The notes: generated by a model from the sequence alone, not told the origin. A DNA stretch of 64,000 nucleotides from Saprospiraceae bacterium (GCA_016715245.1 JADKAS010000002.1:364579-428578), one strand, 5' to 3'; shown: positions 39,082 through 50,010, counted from the stretch's first letter. Numbers and translations: made by a program.

Positions 39082-42034
39082 ATGAAAGTAATAATTTGTA
39101 ACTTTGGTGATATGATTTCACCGAACACCGCATACCACATACAGAAACTTTTAATCAGAAGCCTGAGGTGTTTGTTTTTAATCTTGATTGTTTTTAAGCT
39201 CAATGTAGGATGGACTTCGACCCCAGTCAAGAATTTTTCTGTAAATTCTATTAAGTTATCAAGCAACCAACATTCTTGCTCAAACCAGACACCTTGTATA
39301 CAAATTGGGAATAATAATAATTCCGTAACATTACTATCAGACTTGATTAATGAAAATAACCCCATCATACCAAGTTATTTGTGGTTTGGCGCAAGAGTTG
39401 TTCGAAATCAATGTTTCTCTATAAAAGGAAAATTTGTGATTGATGTAGCAATAATATATTTCGTTAATATTCATTGTTATATGGATTCAGGCTCAGAAGT
39501 TGATATTGTTCCATATAATAATGCTTCAAGGTGGTTCATTGATTCGGAATTTCAAGGATGTTCGCAAATGTGGAGAGGAATAAAAGTTTTAGGAAATGAT
39601 TCAAGTACCTTTGGAAATAGTGCAGCAATATTTCTTAATACAAAAATTAAAGATGCATGGAGAGGAATAGAAGTTGAACATAACAATTCAATTAATATAG
39701 GACAATGTTCTTTTGTCAATAATTATACTTCCTTACACTTTGGAAAAGGAAATAATTATTCAAATATTTTAATGAATATTCAAGGTTGTATTTTTGAAAA
39801 TTTAGGTGCATTATTACCCGCATATGACGGACAACCTCAATGGTTATCAAGGTCTGTCTATGGAATTTATTCTGAAAAAATTTCTTTCCTAGATTTAGAA
39901 TCTGACAATCATACAACAAATGTATTTAAGAATTTATATTTTGGTATCTATATAAAAAATTCTAATGCGATTATAACAAAAAACTCATTCATAGATTCCG
40001 ATAACTTTTTTACAAATGGTATAGCTATTGACCAAAGTTCTAATATTATAAATATAAAAAATAATTCTTTTATAGATGTATACAATGGTGTAAGATGTAC
40101 AAATAGTAATGGAACTGTAATTAATATTGAAAACAATTCCTTTTTGGAAGAACAAAAAATTCAGGATAATAGCATTGGAAATGGAATTAATATGAGTTCA
40201 ATGAATCATTCGAATGTAAATGTTTTAAATAATAATTTCACTTATCATTTAAGCGGTTGTTTATATTCATTGGGAACAAGATTTACATTTGAAAATAATG
40301 ATATTACATTTACAAAGTTAAATACTGACAATACCTATGTATGTCATGTTTTCGGGGTTCATGAAAAATCATCTATTAATAATAACTCAATAAATATTCA
40401 AAATTTTGGCAGTCAAGTTTATTTTAATGCTCTTTCAACTATAAGGATTGAGAATTCAAGTTACATAGAAATTTTAGATAATACATATTCATTTGATTCA
40501 AATAACGATAATAAGTCTAGTGTCATTGCATTACTAGGAACAAAAAGATTTCTCGTAAAAAACAATAAATTATTTTTTACCTGTCTGGGAAGGATTTTTA
40601 GCATTTGGAACTGAACAGGATGAAGTTAACGCTTTTTGTTGTAATGAATCGGCAATAATAGCTACTTTTTCTAGTAATGAAAATAGACCTTCTAACTTCA
40701 AGTTTTTCCAAAATTATAGTGATATATCTATTAAACAAAATAAAATGCAAATTCTTCAGTCTGTTGGGTATACAGGTATGCAACATGATGCTGGCAACTT
40801 ATGGGAAGGTTCTAATTCAATGGCAGCTCTGGGTTCTATTTCAGCTTCACTTGCTTTACAAAATCAATTTAAAATTGACTTGAGCATTCCTGGGTCAAAA
40901 CCTGCACTTGTAACTCCTCCATCTATTGAGGAATTTTGGTTTGTTGGGGATGGAATACATCCAACTTGTGAATCTATTCCAGATTGTAATCTTCCTTTAT
41001 TTTACTATAAAAACGAGGATCCAAATTTAATTGATATAAATCCTGACCCGCATGATCCTACAATTATAATAGTTGATCCTGCTAAACCTATTTGTGAAAT
41101 AGTAATAGAACTTTATAGTAGATTGGATAAAGTTGATAGTATAACAAATCCATTAGAATATTGGTATTTAGTTATGACTATTAATAAATGGAAACTTTGG
41201 AAAGGGGCCTCCTGGGTAGAAACTTGCTTAGGCTCAGTCGTCGATTTCAATCCTAATACTACTCCTTGGTATGATTCCGAAAAGGAAAAAGATGGCGTTT
41301 ATAAAGCCACACACTCACAGAGGCAGCTGATGGCTCCGTATATGGAGGAAATGCTTGCTTTGACTGAAGATATCAGTCAGATTAAACTGGATTCCACTAT
41401 GACTTTATCTCCTACTCAGGTTCAGTTTTATCAGGGTTTATTTACAACTCAAGACTTGTACACTACAGGTGTCTACCAGTTTAAACAATCCATGATAAAC
41501 AGGGCAAATGACTTACTTCCGGAATTGTTGGCATTACCAACACCTTTGCCATTCCTGGCGGACAAAAAGAAAGTCTGGATAGCCGAGATGAAAATTGTCA
41601 TCGGTGGTATTTATGCCTTAGATTCTGTTGAGTGGAATGAGATCAGAGAGATTGCATTAAAGTGCCCCGTTGAATTTGGTCAAGCTGTTTTTGAAGCACA
41701 GACCTTGTTGAGAAGCATCGGTGAATATATTACTTCAGATATCGAATGTCAACCTTCAATACCAAGAACAGAAAAACAAAGGATTGTAGTGAATAAAGTT
41801 TGGGTATCCCCTAACCCCGGAACCGGCCTGTTCGTTTTTTCCTGGCATGAAGATTTGCAAATTGATCAAATTTCCGTTTATGATATCAATGGAAAGCTGA
41901 TTATCAAAAAAGAAATCAGATCCAAACAGCATCAAATCTCAATGGATATAATCAATCATGAGTCTGGTGTTTATATATGGGAAGCAAAATACGGAAACGA
42001 AGTAAAACAAAAAGGTAAGATTATTATAATTTAA
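39082..42034 (+). CDS. Secreted right-handed beta-helix protein with T9SS sorting domain, one frameshift
   Basis: About 983 aa when joined. After an N-terminal hydrophobic segment (LRCLFLILIVFKLNVGW) comes a parallel beta-helix of the NosD/pectate-lyase type, with recurring N-rich turns: IYIKNSNAIITKNSFID, IINIKNNSFIDVYNGVR, VINIENNSFLEE. A helical region then leads to a type A sorting domain (VWVSPNPGTGLFVFSWHEDL, YDINGKLIIKKEIR). The frame changes in the T-run at 40573-40578. Five T instead of six gives NKLFLPVWEGFLAFGTEQDE, linking both halves. ATG at 39112 is an alternative start. A surface or polysaccharide-related role is inferred. Confidence 0.8.
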
Positions 42035-42040
42035 AAGGAT

Positions 42041-42070
42041 ATCGGGAGTGGTTTACAAACCACTCCCGAT
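42041..42070 (+). terminator. Long perfect hairpin after the beta-helix gene
   Basis: ATCGGGAGTGGTTT pairs perfectly with AAACCACTCCCGAT across two central bases, 6 bp after the stop. It is followed by an A-rich rather than T-rich tract, so it may stabilise or process the mRNA rather than terminate transcription. It ends 12 bp before the next gene. Confidence 0.55.
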
Positions 42071-42082
42071 TAAAAAATAAAT

Positions 42083-43903
42083 ATGCAAATCAGAAAATCA
42101 ATATTATTTTTTATTTTCATTAATTCATGTTCATTCTTATACAGTCAGAAAGAAGATTATCACTGGATAGTTGGTTATGATTTACAACCAAATAAAGAGG
42201 ATACATTGTACAGCAATTCAAGTATGAACTTTAATTATGAGCCGGTAAATATTTATCATGAAACCAAACACAAAATTAATATGGCTGGTGGCAATTCAAG
42301 CATTTGTGATAATGAAGGTAAGGCATTGGCACATTCTAATGGTCAGATTATTGTAAATAAAAATAATGATTATATTGAAGATACAATCAACTACAGTTTA
42401 GATATACCTTTAAATTGTAACGATTGGGAATATAATAATTCAGGAAATGCTGTATCGGCTGTACCTTCAGGTCTTTTAGGTTTTCAAAGGATTCTACTTT
42501 TACCACTTGATAGTGTCTATTTTGTCATATATAACACCATTAATAAGTGTAATAGTAGCAAGATTTATCGAACACTATATTCAAATTTTAAAATAGATGA
42601 AAATCAGTCTTCAAAAAAACTTTTACAAAAAGATATAGTCATCCACAATGAATCTACAATATCTTCGATGCACGGAGTACGACACGGAAACGGGAAAGAC
42701 TGGTGGATAGTGAATTTTACAGATGGCTTTGATTCAATAATAACCATGTTGCTAAGTAATGAAGGTGTTCAATATATAAGAAAAGAAAGTACCGGATACA
42801 TTAAAAAGACAGATGGAACTATTGGTCAAATTGTTTTTTCACCCAATGGGAAAAAATTATTGCTTTATACCGGTAATTATCTATTCTCTGACACCGGTGG
42901 TGGGTTTTGTATATGGGATTTTGACCGATGTACTGGTAAAATTAACGATATAAAATGTATTGAAAATAAGCAAAATTTTATTGAAAGTGGTGTAGCTTTT
43001 TCTTATGACAGTAAATATTTTTATTTAGCTAATGGTTCTCATATTCTTCAATTTGAAACAAATGAAAAGAACTTATTAGAGACTAAACAAATTGTTGCAG
43101 TATTCGATAGCTTTTATTATATTGTTCCAGGTTCGATTCATAATCCCATAAAATATAGTGTAAATTTTAGTCAATTGAAACTCGGTCCGGATGGCAGAAT
43201 ATATATTTTTCCGGCATCTGCTACCCAGCGTTATCTTTCTTATATGGATTACCCTCATGAAAGTTTTGACAACGTCGGCGTACGCCAGCATGCCATCTAC
43301 ATGCCCAGACTTTTTACCCGCACCATACCCAATATCCCGGAGTTCCGCCTCGGCCCCGACGATAACAGCCCTTGCGACACTTTAGGTCTGGACAATCATC
43401 CGATAGCCAAGTTTCGATACGAGCCGGACAGAATCAATTACAAAAGAATACGTTTTACCGATCTGAGTTATTTCCTGCCGGAGTCATGGAGCTGGGATTT
43501 TGGCGATGGCAGTCTGACAGTAACCGAAAGATATCCCTTCTATACCTACAGCCAAAACGGCACCTATGAGGTTTGCCTGACGGTGAGCAATGAAAACAGC
43601 AGCCATACCTCATGCCGGACGGTTACCATAGGTACAAGTGGTGCTGAAGATACAGGGCAAAAAGCCTTTATTACCCTTTTCCCCAATCCGGTAGCGGATA
43701 TTTTATTGGTTACCCTCGGGGAGTACATCCCTCAAAATGGAAAGATCCACATCCATGATGCAACGGGCCGGGTCATCATGTCGCAACGTTTGTACTACGG
43801 ACACAATCATCTGAATATGACTGATCTTTCTCCCGGATTATATTTCTGGTTTGCGGAGGATGACGGGGTGAAAATGAAGAGAGGGAAGGTGGTGAAGATG
43901 TGA
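42083..43903 (+). CDS. Secreted PKD-domain protein with T9SS type A sorting domain
   Basis: This 606-aa exported protein has a signal peptide (SILFFIFINSCSFLYSQ). A long N-terminal region with beta-propeller-like repeats follows (GQIVFSPNGKKLLLYTGNYL, GVAFSYDSKYFYLANGSHI, QLKLGPDGRIYIFPAS). A PKD domain comes next (RIRFTDLSYFLPESWSWDFG, DGS and HTSCRTVTIG). The C-terminal sorting domain reads LFPNPVADILLVTLG, DLSPGLYFWFAEDDGVKMKR. GC content rises in the C-terminal third (from about 43.2 kb), suggesting a mosaic gene. It sits close behind the beta-helix gene in the same direction. Confidence 0.88.
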   Translation: MQIRKSILFFIFINSCSFLYSQKEDYHWIVGYDLQPNKEDTLYSNSSMNFNYEPVNIYHETKHKINMAGGNSSICDNEGKALAHSNGQIIVNKNNDYIEDTINYSLDIPLNCNDWEYNNSGNAVSAVPSGLLGFQRILLLPLDSVYFVIYNTINKCNSSKIYRTLYSNFKIDENQSSKKLLQKDIVIHNESTISSMHGVRHGNGKDWWIVNFTDGFDSIITMLLSNEGVQYIRKESTGYIKKTDGTIGQIVFSPNGKKLLLYTGNYLFSDTGGGFCIWDFDRCTGKINDIKCIENKQNFIESGVAFSYDSKYFYLANGSHILQFETNEKNLLETKQIVAVFDSFYYIVPGSIHNPIKYSVNFSQLKLGPDGRIYIFPASATQRYLSYMDYPHESFDNVGVRQHAIYMPRLFTRTIPNIPEFRLGPDDNSPCDTLGLDNHPIAKFRYEPDRINYKRIRFTDLSYFLPESWSWDFGDGSLTVTERYPFYTYSQNGTYEVCLTVSNENSSHTSCRTVTIGTSGAEDTGQKAFITLFPNPVADILLVTLGEYIPQNGKIHIHDATGRVIMSQRLYYGHNHLNMTDLSPGLYFWFAEDDGVKMKRGKVVKM

Positions 43904-43964
43904 GGAAAGGATTTGGGTGATAAATGGAAAATTGAAAGTTGAAAATAGAAAGTTGAAAGTTGAA

Positions 43965-44033
43965 ACAAGCGCAGCGAATTCCCGCCTATGCGGGAGTTTA
44001 AACAAGCGCAGCGAAGTCCCGCTAAAGCGGGAA
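43965..44033. repeat. REP-like element, copy 2 (tandem pair)
   Basis: Two successive AAACAAGCGCAGCGAA units, each followed by a CCCGC...GCGGG hairpin, framed by low-complexity GGAAAATTGAAAGTTG tracts. Same family as copies 1 and 3. Confidence 0.7.
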
Positions 44034-44162
44034 TGGAAAATTGAAACCATTAATGATAAGTGAAGAGAGCTAGAAATATATATTTCCTGTCATTAACAGT
44101 TTATTAAGTCCGGCAGTCGCACAAAACAATCGGTTCTTGCGTTTTTAAAAAAACATTCAGCT

Positions 44163-44657
44163 ATGGACAAATTTTTAGTGTTGCTTTTTTTATGTAGCCT
44201 GATAGGTTGTTCTACCGGGCAGCTACCTTACCGATGGGTAGGTGACATCACCCATGATCCCGGATTAGACAAAACAGATTTTTTAGTGTGCCACCGCGAA
44301 AAAGGTGTTCGCCAATATTTTAATATGAGTCAGGGAATGATGTTTGAAGGTGAAAAATCAGCGATTGTTGGATTTTTTGACAAAAATTTCAAACCAGTTT
44401 ATATTCAGGAATCAGGATGGATAAGAATCAGATTTATTGTCAATTGTAAAGGACAAAGCGGAAGATTCAGAATGTTGGAGTCGGATGAAAACTATAAAGA
44501 AAGACCATTTGATAAAAAAATATCAGGACAGATTTTTTTTCTAACCCAACAATTGTCAGGCTGGAAAATATTGTATGATGATAAAGATGCAGTGGATTAC
44601 TACCAATATCTCATTTTCAAAATTAAGGATGGCAGGATTGTAAAAATATTACCATGA
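44163..44657 (+). CDS. Small lipoprotein with a TonB-C-like domain
   Basis: A 164-aa envelope lipoprotein: signal and lipobox LVLLFLCSLIGC with cleavage before Cys. The C-terminal half (GWIRIRFIVNCKGQSGRFRM, FLTQQLSGWKILYDDKDAVD) resembles the fold pattern of TonB C-terminal domains, where a V-x-F-x-V-N-x-x-G strand is typical. The match is weak and seen by eye only. Its stop overlaps the ATG of the following TPR gene (ATGA), so the two are translationally coupled. Confidence 0.6.
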   Translation: MDKFLVLLFLCSLIGCSTGQLPYRWVGDITHDPGLDKTDFLVCHREKGVRQYFNMSQGMMFEGEKSAIVGFFDKNFKPVYIQESGWIRIRFIVNCKGQSGRFRMLESDENYKERPFDKKISGQIFFLTQQLSGWKILYDDKDAVDYYQYLIFKIKDGRIVKILP

Positions 44658-45544
44658 AAAAAATAAACAAATTAATAGAAGGACAAAAAATAATCTTGAT
44701 TTTCTGCCTTTTCGTTGTAAAGGTTATATACGCACAACCCAATTGCAACTATTATAAATTGTCGGGCAATCAAAAAAAGTATGAGGCCTGCAAAGAAGCA
44801 GAAAAAAGGGAAGGACACTATCAATTCAGCTATGAATATCAGAAGGCATTAGAAGATGCATTGGCAATAGATTCAAGTTTTTCATATGCGTATTCCGCCA
44901 GGTCAACAGCTTATCTTAAAAGCGGAGATTTTGTAACATGGATGGAATTGATGAACAAAGCTGTGGAATATGCACCCGCAGATCATCTCGATTACAGAGG
45001 GTGGTGCAGATTTCAATTTTTTCGCGATTATGAAGGTGCCATCGAAGATATATTGCGGTTGAAAAAACTGAACAAAAATCATATCGGATTTTCAGTTAAT
45101 GGTGACTACCATCTGGATGTGGCGCTTGCTTTATGCTACAAAGCAACGGACAGAACGGACGAAGCTATCATCATTATGGAAAACAAAATGGAAGATTCAC
45201 TGTTTATGACAGGTTTGTACGACCATCTGCATCTGGGAGTGATGTATCTTGAAAAAGGAGATTATCAAAAAGCACTTGAACAATGTAAGCTTCAGGAAAA
45301 TAAAAATGATCTGGCTGAAAACCGCTTTTATGTTGCCATCATTTACCGGTTTCTTGGTGATGAAGACAGCTATGCCCATCATCTTAATCTGGCAAAACAA
45401 TATTATGTAAGCGGCAAAAAAATGTTTGATCCTTATACTGAACATATCGATAAAATATTTCTGAAAGACATAACAGAAGAAGAAAATGCCGGATTCCGGC
45501 AAAAAGCTTCCGGAACAAAAGGATATGTGTTGAGAAGGCAGTAG
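44654..45544 (+). CDS. Exported tetratricopeptide-repeat protein
   Basis: This 296-aa protein has a signal peptide (IILIFCLFVVKVIYAQ) and several TPR-like helix pairs: YQKALEDALAIDSSFSYAYS, ARSTAYLKSGDFVTWMELMN, and HLGVMYLEKGDYQKALEQC. It likely acts as a periplasmic scaffold. It starts within the last codons of the preceding lipoprotein gene (overlap 4 bp). TPR/TonB-like pairs are frequent in Bacteroidota envelopes. The specific partner is unknown. Confidence 0.7.
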   Translation: MKKINKLIEGQKIILIFCLFVVKVIYAQPNCNYYKLSGNQKKYEACKEAEKREGHYQFSYEYQKALEDALAIDSSFSYAYSARSTAYLKSGDFVTWMELMNKAVEYAPADHLDYRGWCRFQFFRDYEGAIEDILRLKKLNKNHIGFSVNGDYHLDVALALCYKATDRTDEAIIIMENKMEDSLFMTGLYDHLHLGVMYLEKGDYQKALEQCKLQENKNDLAENRFYVAIIYRFLGDEDSYAHHLNLAKQYYVSGKKMFDPYTEHIDKIFLKDITEEENAGFRQKASGTKGYVLRRQ

Positions 45545-45717
45545 TAATAAAATAGCTATTATTATCTCTATTTTAAAATCAGGTTTTGTAGCAAAGGGAA
45601 ATGATTAAAATGTTATGAGGTTTTGTGTTGCTTTGTTACTGATAGCCCTTTGATTCAACATCTTATTTATAATAAGTTACACCAAAACATATTTTTGGGA
45701 TCATCAAACAGAATGTC

Positions 45718-46203
45718 TTAAGCACAAATTTCATCTAAATTAATATTTTGCTCTTGAAAACATGCTGAAAAGCGTTGATACCCTCTGTCAATGCCATAAT
45801 GTATAGTAGAATTTTGTTGGTTATGCTGCAAAGCGAGGAATAGATACTTCCTGTCATTTCTGTCAAAGTTGGCAAAACAATCAGGAAATAATTCCAGATC
45901 GTCTTCTATATCTTGCGGCATATTATGCATAATAATATTTGTTCTTGCTAGGTTTGTGAATAACCATTTAAGAAATGCTGACCCAATTCTTTTATTCGTG
46001 AATATTGAGTCATGACTTTTATATTCACCTAAAACTATGTATGAATCATCTAATACGATTTTAAAATCTTCAGAGGACTCAAGGTTTTCTTTTACGTTTT
46101 TTAAAAATTCGATTGTATTTGTTACACATTCAATATTTGCATTTGCATGTAATTCATTGGCTATGGCCAAAACATTAGAGTCAATTATATGGTAGTTTTC
46201 CAT
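45718..46203 (-). CDS. PIN-like putative ribonuclease paired with an ATPase
   Basis: A 161-aa protein with the layout of a PIN-type nuclease. An early Asp in HIIDSNVLAIAN (D8), a central Glu in SYIVLGEYKSHD (E60), Asp residues in ANFDRNDRKYLFLAL (D114, D117) and a late Asp in YGIDRGYQRF (D139) could form the acidic metal site. I recognise no named family beyond this pattern. It lies 53 bp downstream of, and in the same direction as, an AAA ATPase, which suggests a two-gene ATPase-plus-nuclease module. Nuclease activity is inferred. Confidence 0.5.
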   Translation of the reverse strand: MENYHIIDSNVLAIANELHANANIECVTNTIEFLKNVKENLESSEDFKIVLDDSYIVLGEYKSHDSIFTNKRIGSAFLKWLFTNLARTNIIMHNMPQDIEDDLELFPDCFANFDRNDRKYLFLALQHNQQNSTIHYGIDRGYQRFSACFQEQNINLDEICA

Positions 46204-46256
46204 GTTTTTATCATATTTGAAATTCTATAAGCAAATCTAAATGCAGAACCATCCCG

Positions 46257-47557
46257 CTACTTTTTAGATATTGCCTTTTTCCTCTTTAAAATAGCATTTT
46301 GCATTTGGTAAATCTCTTCCATTTCATCACCAAAAAAATTCTCAGGCCAATTTTCTATTTCACCATAATCGTTCAACCTCAATTCTTCAAGTTTTGATTC
46401 ACCATCTTCAAGTTTACAAAAGTTTATCTTAACATCTTTGTCATCAATGTAATTTTCAGCTATGCGCCGCTGGATTCTGGTTAAAAAATGTTCACTGTGG
46501 GATTCAATAATGAACTGAACTTTTCTGGATAAAGCTACATCTATGATTAAATCGCCCAATCCGGACTGAACTTTCGGGTGAAGGTGAATTTCGGGTTGCT
46601 CTACAATAATGATAGTACCTTCAGGAACATAATATCCCAACGCTATAATTGGCAGAAGTTGAGAAACGCCGAAACCTACATCACAAATGTCCACCCAATT
46701 TTTGGCACCTTTGTTTTTTATACTAACCTGATACAATTGTTTTTCTTCTGATATTGGTTGGATTTGAAAGTCATCGGCCATGCCAAATTCTATCAACCAT
46801 TTGCAAACGAGTTCTGCTAATGAAGAGTCAACATCAAAAAACTTTGAATGATACTTTTCATTCTGTTTAAATGAAGTAATCATGGCGTCAATAGTATTTT
46901 CACCCCTTTTACCAAAATGAGAATGCCCTGATCCTGTCCATTTATATTCTCTTCTGGGATATTCTCTTAAAGGTCCGATATAAACCATTTTTTCAAACAA
47001 TCTCTTAAATTCATAATTCTGACTAAAAAGCTTTTTATCAATATTTTCTATTTTCGTAGGTTGATAAGGTAATTCATAAAAATATTTAAGTACCGCTATT
47101 TGAAATTTCAGATTAGGATTATTTATATCATTTACAATCAATTCGTAACCCGTGGCATTTTTTTTAGTATTCACTTTTATGCCTTCACGGATAGTTTCTG
47201 AATTCATTTCTGTGACTTCTACAATTCCATTTTCATTTTTTGGAGCTCAAAAGAAATACTTGTTGGAGTAAATACAAAATCCTGAAAACAGAATCCAAAT
47301 GAAAATACTTTATCTACAGCTTCCCTGTTCAGAATTTCATCAAAGTTTCCAAGATTAATGTAACTTTGGTCATTTCCAAAAAAAAGCGTAACCTTATCAT
47401 CAGAATTTTCAACTGTTTGTTTCAACAACAGTAACAACTGTATGATACTTGACTTGCCTGAACTGTTCTGACCAAAAAAAAGATTGAGCTTACTAAGGTT
47501 AGTGTCAAAATGTTTCCAATTTTTAAAATTACTGAAGTTTAAATTTTGTAACTGCAT
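46257..47557 (-). CDS. AAA ATPase (DUF3696/OLD-like ABC-type ATPase), one frameshift
   Basis: About 433 aa when joined. Walker A: LNLFFGQNSSGKSSIIQLLL near residue 30. Signature and Walker B: VGFGVSQLLPIIALGYYV and TIIIVEQPEIHLHPKVQ; then the D-loop/His region QFIIESHSEHFLTRIQRR and a DUF3696-like C-terminus. The frame breaks in the A-run at 47236-47241 (T-run on plus). Seven A instead of six gives ELQKNENGIVEVTEMNSETI without interruption. Such ATPases are recurrent sensor or motor parts of anti-phage modules. Here a PIN-like gene follows after 53 bp. Confidence 0.85.
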
Positions 47558-47574
47558 TTTGATAAATTATATCA

Positions 47575-47582
47575 CAAAGGTA
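47575..47582 (-). promoter_or_regulatory. -7 element upstream of the ATPase/PIN-like pair
   Basis: TACCTTTG on the minus strand, 18 bp before the ATPase start. No clear -33 match. Confidence 0.45.
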
Positions 47583-47772
47583 AGAATAAAAAAAATAAGT
47601 GTTATATTTGGAAGTCCGGAATTCCTGTTGAATTAATGTATTGTTGATTTATTGATAGTTTGCTATATAAAATTAATAATAATTGGAAGCTTATTGACAC
47701 TAATATTTTCGATGTAATGTTTGATTATTTTTAAAGATATCTGCAATTTATTTTATATCCATAAATTATAAT

Positions 47773-48179
47773 ATGAAAAATATGGTAAAAACTTTATTAA
47801 TTTTTTCCTTTTATCTTGTTCTGTTAACTTCATGCCATAAGGAGGAAAATAATATTGAAAAGGAAGGAGTAAAAAGGAACCTGGATATGGGTCAGTTCGT
47901 CAGGGGAATTGCTAACGTAATGATTAACCGGAAACTACCGGCAACAAACAAAAATTGGTGATAGGTGACAAATTTTATAAAAAATATGAAAACAATAGTC
48001 TTGTTTTACTAACAGATTATACAATTGGTGTTTTCGAAGAGCCACCTATCGGGCCGGAAGGAATGTCTTATATTGAATTTTCATCAGGGGAAAGAAAAGG
48101 GATAATAACAAATGGTTCAGAGCTTCACCTGATAGATCAATGTTATGATTGTTTTTGCCATCTTTACAAACGACAATAA
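47773..48179 (+). CDS. Small hypothetical lipoprotein, one frameshift
   Basis: Signal and lipobox are clear (LLIFSFYLVLLTSCHKEE). The frame stops after PATNKNW. One extra A in the run at 47949-47953 gives NKKLVIGDKFYKKYENNSLV and a continuous protein of about 135 aa ending CYDCFCHLYKRQ. The closing CxxCxC pattern could form a disulphide or bind metal. I recognise no family. It is convergent with the next gene. Confidence 0.55.
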
Positions 48180-48195
48180 CGGATCACTCTTCATC

Positions 48196-48999
48196 TTATT
48201 TTCCCGACATGGAAATATCCGCTGAAAACATATAGTAGGGGTGACTGAATACTTCCGTTTTCCTGTTGTTTAAAAATCTGTGAACGCTGAAAGTTATGGC
48301 TGCATAATCTTTTATAAATATGCCGCATTCAAAGTTGCCCGTAATCATATTATGTTGCATCAGATCTTCTCCAAAAACGGTTTTCATTTTTTCTTCATCG
48401 TTGCCGGCATATCCTAAAAATGTTTTTACCCAAGCTTCGCCGGTTTCACTTTTTGTTCCGTGTTTCCAGGCTTTGGTGTCAAGCCTCAACCCTGCCGAAT
48501 AATAGCCGGAATACATCGGGATATTTTTTTCCGTTTCCACTGAAGTGCCGGTAAGTGACCGAATTGCTGCCTGATACGTCGCTGAGACAAATGTATTTTT
48601 ACTGAGTTGCCTGAACTTTTTACTTCCGTGAAAACCGATACTGTATTTCCCTCCGTAACCATTCAGTATATCAGATATACAAAGAGCGTTGATTCCGTAT
48701 TTGTCCGAAACAGGTTGCGTGGTGGCGCCCGCCATAAGGTACATCAGAACAGATACTTTATCCGGCTCTCCGATGCTGATTTCGGCCACCTTAGTACAGG
48801 ATCGCAACATTCCCCCGTTGATGAATTCTATTTCCCCCTGTGAAAACCACTCAAATATATTGTCCGCCGGCTCTTTTTTTATAGTCCCTGAACTATCAGA
48901 ATACACAGGCAGACCATCGTAATATTGTGATGTATCTGCCTGAGCCATCAAACCAACTGCCTTCAACAGCAGGGTCCATGTAAAACAACATCGGGACAT
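48196..48999 (-). CDS. Hypothetical exported protein
   Basis: A 267-aa protein whose N-terminus reads TWTLLLKAVGLMAQ, a probable signal peptide. The middle repeats strand-like segments rich in aromatic and glycine residues (GYGGKYSIGFHGSKKFRQL, MYSGYYSAGLRLDTKAW). The end, VFSHPYYMFSADISMSGK, would suit a periplasmic or outer-membrane beta protein. I recognise no family and there is no operon partner. It is convergent with the small lipoprotein gene, 16 bp apart. Confidence 0.6.
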   Translation of the reverse strand: MSRCCFTWTLLLKAVGLMAQADTSQYYDGLPVYSDSSGTIKKEPADNIFEWFSQGEIEFINGGMLRSCTKVAEISIGEPDKVSVLMYLMAGATTQPVSDKYGINALCISDILNGYGGKYSIGFHGSKKFRQLSKNTFVSATYQAAIRSLTGTSVETEKNIPMYSGYYSAGLRLDTKAWKHGTKSETGEAWVKTFLGYAGNDEEKMKTVFGEDLMQHNMITGNFECGIFIKDYAAITFSVHRFLNNRKTEVFSHPYYMFSADISMSGK

Positions 49000-49120
49000 A
49001 ATAATAATTCACAAAAATGAAAAAATGATATTCCGGCATTACACCGTCTTTAGCTATGCCATATAACTTTTTCTTAACAGTCTGTATTGTGTTGGGAGGG
49101 GACAAGTTTTAGGGGATCCG

Positions 49121-50010
49121 TTTATACTCACCCCCTTACCCCTCTCTTGAAATAGAGGGGCGATACATCAGGTTTCAATTGTTACAATTAACAAATGTAA
49201 GACACTGCCTATTGATTGAGCAAACGAAAAGCAATGTAATATGAAACATTTTAATTACCATATAAATCCAGCCGCGAGCCGTAGTTCGCGGTTCCTTCCC
49301 TATTTTAAGCCTGCCTGACTAAGCTATGCAGGCAGCCCTTTTTGGTGGGCTTAAAATTGCTTCGCAACGGTCAGTCACCTCTCTCAAGAAAGAGGGGTGA
49401 TACATTAGGTTTTATTTCATACATTGTACAAAAGTAATACAATCCCCCTTGATTGAAAAGTCGTTAATCAGTTTAATCATATCACAAAACCCAAACCATG
49501 TGCGTCACCCTTCCTTTTCAAGGGAAGGGCAGGGGATGGGTATAAATAATTTTATACTCACCCCCTTACCCCTCTCTTGAAATAGAGGGGCGATACATCA
49601 GGTTTCAATTCTAACATTTGACAAATGTAATACGTTTCCACTTGATTGAACAAAAGAAATGCAATATAATATAAAACATTTTTATCACAAATAATGCAGC
49701 CGCGAGCCGTGGTTCGCGGTTCCTTCCCTATTCTGAGCCCTTTTGGTGGGCTCAGAATTGCTTCGCAACGGTCAGTCACCCTTCCTTTTTAAGCCTGCCT
49801 GACGGCAAGGCAGGGATGACTGAATGGTCCCGACTGAAAGGAGGGAATAGAGTGAACGATTTCACTCTATAATGAAGAAACCACAAACAACGGCTTGTGG
49901 CATGATTTATGGGTTGGGTAAAAACATCATGCATATTTACTCACTAAAATTCTATTGCAAGCCGTGGTTCGCGGTTTCTTCCCTGTTTTAGACCTGCCTG
50001 CTTTTGACGG
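49121..50010. repeat. Island of interspersed direct repeats
   Basis: A 60-bp stretch at 49121-49180 recurs identically at 49551-49610 and partly at 49377-49420. It contains the hairpin CCCCTCT/AGAGGGG. A second unit with the hairpin CCGCGA/TCGCGG occurs at about 49271, 49698 and 49960 (last copy degraded). Words such as GCTTCGCAACGGTCAGTCACC recur between them. I see no gene in 49000-50385; all frames here are short. Confidence 0.8.
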
